Of a stretch of 64,000 nt of DNA, positions 33,083 through 41,272 are shown piece by piece. Below the pieces are notes generated by a model, which worked only from the letters and a program-made list of their open reading frames with translations, ran no database searches and was not told where the DNA came from. Position 1 is the stretch's first letter. Every line of letters begins with the position of its first letter. The stretch lies in NCBI RefSeq assembly GCF_040703125.1, contig NZ_CP160035.1, positions 930,001 through 994,000 of the forward strand, read 5' to 3'. Origin of the DNA: Flavobacterium ovatum. Lineage in GTDB: Bacteria; Bacteroidota; Bacteroidia; Flavobacteriales; Flavobacteriaceae. The position numbers and the translations under genes were made by a program.

Positions 33083-33496
33083 ATGAAAAATTACATTTTA
33101 GGATTAGCAGTTCTAGCCTTTATCAGTTTTAGTTTTACAGCTCCAACCGAATATATCGACATCAAGGCAAAACCTGAACAAGATATAAACAACGGGAAAT
33201 CGATTTACAACAAAGTATGTATGTCCTGCCATCAAATGACGGGTGCAGGAATTCCGGGTGCGTTTCCACCTTTGGCAAAATCGGATTACCTCAATGCAGA
33301 TGTAAACCGAGCAATCAAGCAAGTGATCAATGGTTCTAATGGTCCAATGACGGTAAACGGAAAAAAATATAATATTCCGATGCCAAAACAAGATTTAACA
33401 GATCAACAGATAGCAGACGTTTTGACGTATGTGTACGCTAGTTGGGGAAATAACAAATCGGTGGTGACACCAGAAATGGTGAAGAAATTAAGATAA
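33083..33496 (+). CDS. Secreted c-type cytochrome
   Basis: A 137-residue mono-heme cytochrome c with a Sec signal (ILGLAVLAFISFSFTAP). The heme motif is CMSCH (Cys46, Cys49, His50) with GAGIPGAFPPLAKSDYL and an axial methionine in NIPMPKQDLTDQQIADVL. Such cytochromes commonly take electrons from periplasmic molybdenum hydroxylases; one (35258-37902) is encoded nearby on the other strand, so it is a likely partner. It is convergent with the MobA-like gene (1 bp gap). Confidence 0.9.
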   Translation: MKNYILGLAVLAFISFSFTAPTEYIDIKAKPEQDINNGKSIYNKVCMSCHQMTGAGIPGAFPPLAKSDYLNADVNRAIKQVINGSNGPMTVNGKKYNIPMPKQDLTDQQIADVLTYVYASWGNNKSVVTPEMVKKLR

Positions 33497-33497
33497 A

Positions 33498-34142
33498 TTA
33501 TCGAATAGTTACTTCTGCTGATTGAGTATAATTTTCCCAATCTTCAGGCGTATTGAGATTAAAAACTACAGAAGAATCCTGAACTGCAATCACACTGCAA
33601 TGTTTAGGGTTCTTTTTTTTGATTTGAAGGTCCAATCTTGAGGTTTCGTCCATTAGATCCAATTTCAATAAAGGATTCCAAAACTTGGGTAATAACTGAA
33701 TCGGATGGCCATTTTTACCCTCAAATTGTGGTTGTACAATGGCGTTGGAGGTTGCAATGATGTTTTCCAACTCGGCTGTGTTCAAAAGTGGCACGTCAAT
33801 CGGTTGAATCAAAACCGCTTGTTTCTTTGGGATCTGCGCCAAAACGGCTTGTAAAGTGGAGAAGGATCCATTTTCGGGCGTGCTGTTAATTACTACTTTA
33901 ATTTTTAAATCATTGTACGTTATATAACGATCTTGGGCGTCTTTGAACCAAGGTACTACACAAAAATAATCTTCATAGCAATGTCCTAGTCCAATATAAA
34001 CTGTTTTGATAGTTGAATTGGCAATTCGATTGAGTTGCTCCAATATCCAAACCGTTTGATTGTGTACCAATAATCCTTTAGGGAAGCCCATTCTCTCTGA
34101 TTTTCCCCCTGCCAATAGCACAAAAACTGCTTTATCTTTCAT
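33498..34142 (-). CDS. MobA/MocA-like nucleotidyltransferase
   Basis: A 214-residue NTP-transferase with the N-terminal LAGGKSERMGFPKGLL signature of MobA/MocA, the enzymes that attach GMP or CMP to molybdopterin. QPIDVPLL carries the metal-binding aspartate region and FEGKNGHPIQLL is usual for MocA (cytosine dinucleotide). It overlaps the XdhC gene by 11 bp. With XdhC it forms a maturation module for the hydroxylase encoded upstream on the strand. Confidence 0.83.
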   Translation of the reverse strand: MKDKAVFVLLAGGKSERMGFPKGLLVHNQTVWILEQLNRIANSTIKTVYIGLGHCYEDYFCVVPWFKDAQDRYITYNDLKIKVVINSTPENGSFSTLQAVLAQIPKKQAVLIQPIDVPLLNTAELENIIATSNAIVQPQFEGKNGHPIQLLPKFWNPLLKLDLMDETSRLDLQIKKKNPKHCSVIAVQDSSVVFNLNTPEDWENYTQSAEVTIR

Positions 34143-34893
34143 AATATACTTTCAATAATTCAGAGGCAACGCTGATGGCAATTTCTTTGGGAGTATTTCC
34201 TCCCAAGTCTAGCCCAATTGGGCAATGTACAGGCGCAATACCCTCTTTCATTCCTAATTCTTTAATAAGCATCGAATTGAATCTGCTTTTTTTGGTTTTG
34301 CTGCCAATCAATCCAATGTATTTGGTTTGGGATACCAATGCCAAAGCAGTTATTTCAAAATCCAATTTGTGGTCGTGGGTCATGATAACGGCATAGCAAT
34401 TTTCGCCCCAACCCACCGTTTGTTTGTAAAGGTCAAACGGTTCATTATGGTAGGTTATTGTCTTGTCTACCGTTAAATTTTCTTGCCAATTTTCTCTAGT
34501 GTCGTACAAATGAACCTCAAAAGGAGTATCCTTCATAATGTCGCAAAGGGCAACGCCAATGTGGCCTGCGCCAAATAAATGCAATTCGGGAGACTGATTC
34601 ATAGGTTCTATTAATAAAGCTACTTTTCCGCCACAACATTGTTCAAATTCGGGCCCCAAAGTATAGCTAAAATGTTTTGTTTTATTCTCTTCAATGGCCT
34701 TTACCGCTTCGTCAATAACTTGAAATTCGAGTTTTCCGCCGCCAATGGTGCCATAAAATTCTTTTTGATTGACTACAATCATTTTTGCGCCCAGTCGGCA
34801 TGGGGCAGAACCTATAATGTGGGTCACCGTTACCAAAGCCACCGGAGTATTTTTGGTTTTAAAATTGTGTAATAAGGCAAGCCAATTGTTCAT
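34132..34893 (-). CDS. xdhC: XdhC family protein
   Basis: A 253-residue XdhC/CoxI protein, a chaperone that inserts sulfurated molybdenum cofactor into hydroxylases of the xanthine oxidase family. The N-terminal XdhC domain has VTHIIGSAPCRLGAKM and EFEQCCGGKVALLIEP; the C-terminal NAD-binding fold has LFGAGHIGVAL and MTHDHKLD, GLIGSKTKKSRF. Overlap with the MobA-like gene shows co-translation. A REP-like element separates it from the hydroxylase genes. Confidence 0.88.
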   Translation of the reverse strand: MNNWLALLHNFKTKNTPVALVTVTHIIGSAPCRLGAKMIVVNQKEFYGTIGGGKLEFQVIDEAVKAIEENKTKHFSYTLGPEFEQCCGGKVALLIEPMNQSPELHLFGAGHIGVALCDIMKDTPFEVHLYDTRENWQENLTVDKTITYHNEPFDLYKQTVGWGENCYAVIMTHDHKLDFEITALALVSQTKYIGLIGSKTKKSRFNSMLIKELGMKEGIAPVHCPIGLDLGGNTPKEIAISVASELLKVYYER

Positions 34894-35037
34894 TTAAGGA
34901 TTGTTTGGTATAAATTATTTTTTTAACCTTCAAGAAATTAGAGAATTCAGGCTTAATGAATCTTAATTTCTTAATGGTTTGAATTTTCAAAGCCTTAAAA
35001 TTGTGTAATTACTTAGTACTGCTATTTTTTATAATTA

Positions 35038-35166
35038 ATTGCCTCCAGCTTTAGCTGGGGGTGAAATTGGCATTATTTAAAATGGGCTTTAGCCAAATAA
35101 AACAATGATTTTGGCTAAAGCCTTTTTATATTCCTCACTTTTTCTCCAGCTAAAGCTGGAGCCAAT
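35038..35166. repeat. Nested palindromic repeat, GGCTTTAGCC family
   Basis: Outer arms ATTGCCTCCAGCTTTAGCTGG and CCAGCTAAAGCTGGAGCCAAT enclose GGGCTTTAGCC and TTGGCTAAAGCC. Same design as 18494-18625. It fills the gap 34894-35257 between xdhC and the large hydroxylase subunit; no gene is seen there. Confidence 0.78.
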
Positions 35167-35257
35167 TGATAAATAGTATACAGTTTAATAACTACAAAAT
35201 TGCCAATAGTGTTTAGCTTTGATGTAGGACAACTAAATTAAGAAAAGGTTTAAAAGA

Positions 35258-37441
35258 TTAAACCAATTCATAATCTGTCAACGGTAGATTGCGGTAGCGT
35301 TTACCGGTCAGTTTGAAAATTGCGTTTACAATAGCAGGAGCAATCACTGGAACTCCAGGTTCTCCTACACCGGTTGGAAGTTCGTTACTGTCCACTATTT
35401 CGACCTCAATTTTTGGTCCTTCATTCATTCGAACCATACGGTAATCACCAAAATTACTTTGCTCAATAGCTCCGTCTTTGGCGGTTATTTTTCCGTAAAA
35501 TGCGAGTGACATTCCAAATATTGCCGCACCTTCCATTTGTGCGGTAACCGTATTTTTGTTGATTACAGTTCCACAATCAATCACGGTAGTTATTTTATTA
35601 ATTTTAATCAAACCATCTACCATCGAAACTTCGACAACAGAAGCTACATAGGATAAAAAACTGTATTGAACGGCCAATCCTTGTGCGTGACCTTTAGGAA
35701 GTGGTTTTCCCCAGCCTGCATTTTCGGCTGCTTTTTTCAATACATTTTTCAATCGTGCAGTGCTGAATTTGATGCCATTTTTAGCGCCAGAAACGCGGTC
35801 TTCACCTATAAGTTTTAAATTAAAAGCCAATGGGTCTTGGTTTGCAGCATGAGCCAATTCGTCCTTAAAAACATTGATGGCATACCCATGCGGAATATTT
35901 ATGACAGAACGCAACCACCCAATGCGAACCTTTGCAGGAGCTTGTCCAATTTCGACTTGGAAATTTTTAATATCGAAAGGCGCTTCGGTAGCAGAGGATA
36001 ATTCGCCACCATTAGGATAATCTGAGGTAGGGTCAAAAGTCGATTTGATAGGAGGGAATGCAAATCGGTGCAACCATCCTGTTACATTTCCATCCTTGTC
36101 CAAAGATGCTTTCATATATTGTGCACTCACGGTATGGTAATAACCGTGTTGTGTTTCGTCTTCTCTGGTCCAAACCACTTGAACGGGTCCTTTGATGGTT
36201 TTAGAAATCATAGCTGCCTCAAGGACATAATCGGGTTTTGATTTTCGACCAAAACCACCCCCTAGTAAAGTGATGTTGATGATGACTTTTTCATCGTCAA
36301 ATCCCAAATAATTTTTAACTTCTGCGTGAGCGGCTTGTGGATTTTGCGTAGGACACCAAACTTCGCAACTGTCCTCCTTGACCCAAGCAACTGCATTAGG
36401 CACTTCCATAGGAGCATGTGATAAATGCGGTAATTGGTAGGTGCTTTCGATTACTTTTGCGGAAGCGTTAAAAGCGGCTTCGATATCACCTCTGGTTTTG
36501 CTTACCACTCCCGGTTTATGAACGTTTTCGGTCAACATTTCCATGTATTTTTCCGAGTCGTAATCGGCATTTTTACCGTTGTCCCATTCGATAATCAAAG
36601 CTTCTTTTCCTTTGAAAGCAGCCCAAGTATTGGAAGCAATGACAACCACTCCGCCCAAGGCACCAAAAGGTGTTTTAACTCGAGCTATTTCAAATACTGC
36701 TTCGACACCCTGAATTTTCATGGCTTCGGTTTTGTCGAATGATTTGACCGTTCCAAAAGTGACGGGACAACGAGCTACAGCGGCAAATTTCATATTGGGT
36801 AAACGGAAATCAAGTCCGAAAACGGCACTTCCGTTAGCGTATTTTTCGACATCAACGCTTCTTAGGTTTTTACCTATGAATTTGAAATTTTTAGGATCTT
36901 TTAGGACACTATCTTTTGGTGCTTCGATAGTTTTGGCAATTTCGACCAAATCTCCAAAGCCTATTTTTTTACCACTGGTATGTACTATAAAATGATTTGC
37001 AGCATGACAGTCAGATTCGGGCACATTCCATTTTTTGGCTGCAGCCGAAATCAAAATCATCTTAGTCGTCGCTCCCATTTTTCGCATGGTTTCGTATAAA
37101 TAGCGTACCGAACGAGAACCGTCGGTATTTTGATCGCCGTATTTTTTGTGTCCAATGGCTTGTTTTACGCTCACTCTATTCCAGTCGGCTTCCATTTCGT
37201 CTGCAATGACAGAAGTTAGCGAAGTGCGAACACCATTTCCCATTTCAGAACGAGAAGCGATTAAAACCAAACTGCCGTCGGGATGTAATTCGACAAATAA
37301 ATTGGGTTGAAAAGCACCTGCCAGAACGTTTTCGGTTTCATTGGCAAACAAAGACAAATGAGAACCAATGATCAATGCGCCTGATGTTAATCCTATATTT
37401 TTTATAAATGATCTCCTGCTGAGGTTTTGAATATCGCCCAT
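35258..37441 (-). CDS. Molybdenum hydroxylase large subunit (IorB-like)
   Basis: A 727-residue molybdopterin-binding subunit of the isoquinoline 1-oxidoreductase / aldehyde oxidoreductase type. A Tat signal with RRSF at residues 9-12 sends it to the periplasm. Visible: MGNGVRTSLTSVIADEME, GGGFGRKSKPDYV and GVGEPGVPVIAPAI near the C-terminus with the conserved active-site Glu (GEPG). It oxidises an aldehyde or N-heterocycle by water-derived hydroxylation. The start abuts the small-subunit stop (1-bp overlap). Named substrate is not derivable. Confidence 0.9.
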   Translation of the reverse strand: MGDIQNLSRRSFIKNIGLTSGALIIGSHLSLFANETENVLAGAFQPNLFVELHPDGSLVLIASRSEMGNGVRTSLTSVIADEMEADWNRVSVKQAIGHKKYGDQNTDGSRSVRYLYETMRKMGATTKMILISAAAKKWNVPESDCHAANHFIVHTSGKKIGFGDLVEIAKTIEAPKDSVLKDPKNFKFIGKNLRSVDVEKYANGSAVFGLDFRLPNMKFAAVARCPVTFGTVKSFDKTEAMKIQGVEAVFEIARVKTPFGALGGVVVIASNTWAAFKGKEALIIEWDNGKNADYDSEKYMEMLTENVHKPGVVSKTRGDIEAAFNASAKVIESTYQLPHLSHAPMEVPNAVAWVKEDSCEVWCPTQNPQAAHAEVKNYLGFDDEKVIINITLLGGGFGRKSKPDYVLEAAMISKTIKGPVQVVWTREDETQHGYYHTVSAQYMKASLDKDGNVTGWLHRFAFPPIKSTFDPTSDYPNGGELSSATEAPFDIKNFQVEIGQAPAKVRIGWLRSVINIPHGYAINVFKDELAHAANQDPLAFNLKLIGEDRVSGAKNGIKFSTARLKNVLKKAAENAGWGKPLPKGHAQGLAVQYSFLSYVASVVEVSMVDGLIKINKITTVIDCGTVINKNTVTAQMEGAAIFGMSLAFYGKITAKDGAIEQSNFGDYRMVRMNEGPKIEVEIVDSNELPTGVGEPGVPVIAPAIVNAIFKLTGKRYRNLPLTDYELV

Positions 37442-37902
37442 TATTTCTGTTGTTTTTTAAGTTCAACGGTATGATGAATAGCTTTTTTGATGCGTTGGTA
37501 GGTACCACAACGGCAAATATTTCCGCTCATGGCATCATCGATATCTTGGTCAGTAGGATTGTTATTTGAATTTAATAGGGAAGTAGCAGCGATTAACTGT
37601 CCGGGTTGGCAAAATCCGCATTGCGGCACATTGAATTCGGCCCACGATTTTTGGAGTAATTGCAAGTTAGGAGTAGTACCTTCAATAGTGGTAATTTCTT
37701 TGCCAATGGCTTCAGAAATAGGTGTCAAACAAGAATAAGTAACTTGGTCATCAATGAATATTTTGCAAGCTCCACAAGCGCCTATACCACAACCATATTT
37801 AGTCCCGGTAAGTCCTAAATTATCTCGTAAAGCCCATAATAAAGGCATATCTGGAGAAGCCTCAAGGGTGTGTTTCTTTTTGTTAACAACTAATGTAATC
37901 AT
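37441..37902 (-). CDS. Molybdenum hydroxylase [2Fe-2S] subunit (IorA-like)
   Basis: A 153-residue subunit with two [2Fe-2S] clusters: N-terminal plant-type CGIGACGACKIFIDD...CL and C-terminal CGFCQPGQL with CRCGTYQRI. Electrons move from the molybdenum site through it to an outside acceptor, likely a cytochrome c. No signal peptide: it would travel with the Tat-exported large subunit. First gene of the operon; an inverted-orientation direct repeat of TTTACC is 67 bp upstream. Confidence 0.92.
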   Translation of the reverse strand: MITLVVNKKKHTLEASPDMPLLWALRDNLGLTGTKYGCGIGACGACKIFIDDQVTYSCLTPISEAIGKEITTIEGTTPNLQLLQKSWAEFNVPQCGFCQPGQLIAATSLLNSNNNPTDQDIDDAMSGNICRCGTYQRIKKAIHHTVELKKQQK

Positions 37903-37969
37903 ACCTAACTCGTTTAAATTTTAAGAAAGGTACAATTTAATCTTTTTTTGAAGTTTTAAATAGGAGAAT

Positions 37970-37996
37970 TTTACCTTGTTTTAAGAGTAATTTACC
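37970..37996. promoter_or_regulatory. TTTACC direct repeat near the hydroxylase operon
   Basis: TTTACC at 37970-37975 and 37991-37996, again exactly 21 bp apart. No fitting -7 box is found 23 bp to the right; on the minus strand the pair (GGTAAA) lies 67 bp upstream of the IorA-like start. It may be a site for the same regulator acting in the other orientation. Confidence 0.4.
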
Positions 37997-38192
37997 ATTT
38001 AAGACTATAATTTTAAATTATTGCCCTAGATTTAAAGGGGGGTTATACCGTAAAGCATAGTAAGTCTTAAACAAAACTCATTTTTGAATAATGGGGATTT
38101 TAATTTTAAAACATAAAAAAGTCTGGTATAATTGAAAAGTTTATCTTTGACTTGATAGAAAATTTTGATCATGCATCTATAAACTATTTGAA

Positions 38193-38645
38193 ATGAAAAA
38201 TATATTTGACCAAACTGTTGTTGCAGAATTAGAAAAGCGTATCAATCAATTACAATCTACTACGAGTCCAATTTGGGGGAAAATGAATGTTGCTCAAATG
38301 TTGGCACATTGCAATGTAACTTATGAATTAGTTTATGAAGATAAACATGAAAAACCAAAAGGGTTTAAAAAGTGGTTACTCAAAACTTTCGTAAAAAAAA
38401 TCGTGGTTAGTGAAAAACCATATTCTAAAAATAGTCGTACAGCGCCTGTTTTTATTGTAGCAACGGATAAGGATTTTGAATCGGAAAAAACTAGATTGTT
38501 ACAGTATATCCATAAATCGCTAGAATTAGGAGAAATACACTTTGAAGGTAATGAATCCCATTCCTTTGGCGCATTGAATCAAGATGAATGGAATAATATG
38601 TTCTACAAACACTTAGATCATCACTTAACGCAATTTGGTGTGTAA
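38193..38645 (+). CDS. DUF1569 (DinB-like) protein
   Basis: A 150-residue protein of DUF1569, a relative of the DinB/YfiT four-helix metal-binding fold; SPIWGKMNVAQMLAHCNVTYEL carries the typical histidine, and the final KHLDHHLTQF gives two more. Possible thiol-transferase or metal enzyme, not proven. A TATCTTTG -7 box lies at 38142-38149. It precedes the ogt gene by 38 bp on the same strand. Confidence 0.85.
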   Translation: MKNIFDQTVVAELEKRINQLQSTTSPIWGKMNVAQMLAHCNVTYELVYEDKHEKPKGFKKWLLKTFVKKIVVSEKPYSKNSRTAPVFIVATDKDFESEKTRLLQYIHKSLELGEIHFEGNESHSFGALNQDEWNNMFYKHLDHHLTQFGV

Positions 38646-38683
38646 CTAGAACATGTTTATACTAGTAAATATTTTAGAGTCAA

Positions 38684-39157
38684 ATGATGGAAATAGTATA
38701 TATAAAAACTCCTATGGGAATTGCCAAAATTACAGGAGACGAAAGTGGAGTTGCTTCCATTTCTATTTCTGATGAAGGAGTTATTTCTAATGATATTCCG
38801 TCTGTATTACAAGAAGCTGTTCAACAATTAACCGACTATTTTGAAGGCAAAAGAACCAATTTCGATTTAAAACTCAATCCAAAAGGAACCGATTTTCAAC
38901 AGAAAGTGTGGCGAGTATTACAAAATATTCCGTTTGGAAAAACAATGTCCTATCTCGAGTTATCTCAAAAACTAGGCGATGTCAAAGCCGTTCGAGCCGT
39001 AGCGGCTGCCAATGGGAAAAATCCTTTGTGGATTGTGGTTCCTTGCCATCGAGTGATCGGCTCTGATGGTTCACTCACTGGTTATGCGGGTGGATTAGGT
39101 CGAAAAATGTGGTTGTTGGAGCATGAAAATCCTTCCTCACAACAAAGTTTGTTTTGA
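38684..39157 (+). CDS. ogt: Methylated-DNA-[protein]-cysteine S-methyltransferase
   Basis: A 157-residue O6-alkylguanine-DNA alkyltransferase. The acceptor cysteine is Cys121 in VVPCHRVIG; helix-turn-helix residues are in FGKTMSYLELSQKLGD and ARAVAAANGKNP-like AVRAVAAANGKNP, and YAGGLGRKMWLLEHE closes the active site. It directly removes alkyl groups from guanine in a suicide reaction. Two ATGs are adjacent (38684, 38687); the first is used. A single AATTCGTG repeat (39185-39199) precedes the next gene. Confidence 0.95.
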   Translation: MMEIVYIKTPMGIAKITGDESGVASISISDEGVISNDIPSVLQEAVQQLTDYFEGKRTNFDLKLNPKGTDFQQKVWRVLQNIPFGKTMSYLELSQKLGDVKAVRAVAAANGKNPLWIVVPCHRVIGSDGSLTGYAGGLGRKMWLLEHENPSSQQSLF

Positions 39158-39184
39158 ATTTAATCAAATCATTATTTTTTCGCT

Positions 39185-39199
39185 AAATTCGTGTCAAAC
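39185..39199 (+). repeat. Single AATTCGTG repeat unit
   Basis: AAATTCGTGTCAAAC, identical in core to the ends of the repeats at 9878 and 9979. It lies 18 bp before the serine hydrolase start. Confidence 0.55.
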
Positions 39200-39216
39200 C
39201 TACAATCTTTGCAATT

Positions 39217-40389
39217 ATGAATGGGCTTAAAAAATTCCTCCTGCGTTTCTTTGGATTGCTGTTTATAATCGTCTTATTACTTTATATTTTCAAAGTAGAT
39301 TATTTGTTAAAAGCGGTGCAAACAATCTACCTCAATGGCCATAAAACAGCTTTTTTGGAAGATTATAAATACTTCGACAATACCATAATCGAAAAAAGTG
39401 CCGTGGCTCAGCCTTGGAATATTGCCAAAGATTGCAATCAAGTCAAAGCTACTGAAACCTTAGAGAAACTGCATCAAAAAATAGGTACAGTTGCTTTTCT
39501 TATTATCAAAAAAGATAGTATTTGGCACGAAAGCTATTATGATAATTACAATAAAGATAGTCAGTCGAATTCTTTTTCGATGGCAAAGAGCATTGTTTCG
39601 GCCGCTCTGGGAAAGGCAATTATGGAAGGTGAAATCCAAAGTTTAGATCAAAAAGTATCCGACTTTTTTCCTGTTTTCAAAGAAGGAAAGTCCGCCAATA
39701 TGACGGTGGGTGATTTGTCTTCTATGGCGTCTGGTCTCAATTGGCACGAATCGTATTATGATCCTTTCTCGATTACTACTCAAGCCTATTTTGACCCCAA
39801 TTTGTATGATTTGACTTTGGGTTTAAAGGGAATTGACGAGCCTGGAAAAAGCTATAAATACCTAAGTGGAAACACCCAACTCTTGGCCATGTGTATCGAA
39901 AAAGCCACTGGTCAAAAATTGACCGATTTTGTTTCGCAATCTTTTTGGAAACCAATGGGAGCAGAAAGTGAAGCACTTTGGCAAACCGATTCACCCAACG
40001 GATTAGTAAAAGCCTATTGCTGTATCGCTAGCAATGCCAGAGATTTTGCCCGTTTTGGAAAATTATATTTGCAACATGGAAAATGGAATGGAGAACAGAT
40101 TCTAGACAGTGATTTTGTCGAAAAATCAGTAACTCCAAGATTCAAAGAATCGCCTCAATACGGTTATGGTTGGTGGTTGAGTAGTTTCAACAACAAAAAA
40201 ATATTTTACATGCGAGGTCATTTGGGGCAATATGTGATTGTGATTCCAGAGGACGATTTGATTATTGTGCGTTTAGGACATCACGATATTAAAAGCACAA
40301 AAGGTTTACCGCAGACAGATGATTTTACGGTTTACCTAGAAGAATCCTATAAAATGCTCGAACAAGAAAAAGTACCATCCAAAAACTAA
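39217..40389 (+). CDS. Serine hydrolase (beta-lactamase class C family)
   Basis: A 390-residue membrane-anchored protein (N-terminal FFGLLFIIVLLLYIF) with a penicillin-binding-like transpeptidase fold. The SxxK motif is SMAK, the tyrosine motif YLSGN replaces YxN, and MRGHLGQ is the third motif. The family comprises esterases, D-aminopeptidases and EstB-like hydrolases more often than true beta-lactamases. The exonuclease gene begins 4 bp after the stop. Confidence 0.86.
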   Translation: MNGLKKFLLRFFGLLFIIVLLLYIFKVDYLLKAVQTIYLNGHKTAFLEDYKYFDNTIIEKSAVAQPWNIAKDCNQVKATETLEKLHQKIGTVAFLIIKKDSIWHESYYDNYNKDSQSNSFSMAKSIVSAALGKAIMEGEIQSLDQKVSDFFPVFKEGKSANMTVGDLSSMASGLNWHESYYDPFSITTQAYFDPNLYDLTLGLKGIDEPGKSYKYLSGNTQLLAMCIEKATGQKLTDFVSQSFWKPMGAESEALWQTDSPNGLVKAYCCIASNARDFARFGKLYLQHGKWNGEQILDSDFVEKSVTPRFKESPQYGYGWWLSSFNNKKIFYMRGHLGQYVIVIPEDDLIIVRLGHHDIKSTKGLPQTDDFTVYLEESYKMLEQEKVPSKN

Positions 40390-40393
40390 GGTT

Positions 40394-41107
40394 ATGATTG
40401 AAAAAATAAATCTAAATAATATTCTATTTCTGGATATTGAAACCGTTCCAGAAAATGCCGATTTCAATGAGTTGGATGGCGATATGCAAGCCTTGTACGA
40501 GCAAAAAACGCAATACCAACGCAAAGACGATTTCACGCCAGAAGAATATTACGATCGTGCCGGAATTTGGGCTGAGTTCGGAAAAATTGTTTGTATCTCG
40601 GTTGGTTTTTTTGTGATTAAGGGAGATATCCGCAATTTTAGAGTGACCTCTTTTTTTGGAGACGAAAAGAAGCTTTTAAACGATTTCAATAATCTACTTA
40701 ACAATTACTTCAACGGGCCACAACACGTCATTTGTGGACATAATGCCAAGGAATTTGATATTCCTTTTTTAGCAAGACGTATGATTATTAATTCTATTTC
40801 GATACCAAACAAACTGAATTTATTTGGCAAAAAACCATGGGAGATTCCGCATCTTGATACTTTGGAGTTGTGGAAGTTTGGCGATTACAAGCATTATACG
40901 TCTCTGAAATTATTGTGTAAAATCCTCGGGATTCCATCTCCAAAAGGAGATATAGATGGCAGTCAAGTGGGTCATGTTTTTTATGTGGATAAGGATATCG
41001 ACCGCATCGTAACCTATTGCGAAAAAGATACCATTGCCGTAGCGCAGATCTTTCTTCGATTACGACGAGAGGATTTGTTGATCGAGGAGGAGATTATCCA
41101 TGTGTAA
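40394..41107 (+). CDS. 3'-5' exonuclease, PolB-exonuclease-like
   Basis: A 237-residue DEDDy-type exonuclease of the predicted PolB-like group. Catalytic motifs: FLDIETVPE (Exo I), CGHNAKEFDIPFL (Exo II) and YCEKDTIAV (Exo III, tyrosine form). It would remove 3' nucleotides from single-stranded DNA and probably has a repair role. Nearby Ogt suggests a repair grouping but the serine hydrolase lies between them. Confidence 0.88.
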   Translation: MIEKINLNNILFLDIETVPENADFNELDGDMQALYEQKTQYQRKDDFTPEEYYDRAGIWAEFGKIVCISVGFFVIKGDIRNFRVTSFFGDEKKLLNDFNNLLNNYFNGPQHVICGHNAKEFDIPFLARRMIINSISIPNKLNLFGKKPWEIPHLDTLELWKFGDYKHYTSLKLLCKILGIPSPKGDIDGSQVGHVFYVDKDIDRIVTYCEKDTIAVAQIFLRLRREDLLIEEEIIHV

Positions 41108-41200
41108 ATTTGCCACAAAGGCGCGAAGTCTCAAAGTTTTGTTGGTATTCCTTTTGAATAGTTAGATCGTGTAGTCGTTAAATAGTAAAGTATATTTTTT

Positions 41201-41239
41201 CTTTGTGTACTTTGCGGAAACCCTTTGTGTACTTTGCGG
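41201..41239 (+). repeat. Tandem CTTTGTGTACTTTGCGG repeat
   Basis: Copies at 41201-41217 and 41223-41239 (22-bp period). Related CTTTGCG/CCGCGAAGG strings occur at 45698-45740, 60920 and 61115-61135, all intergenic. Confidence 0.6.
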
Positions 41240-41272
41240 TTAAATATTTACATTTACAAAAAATAAAAAAAT

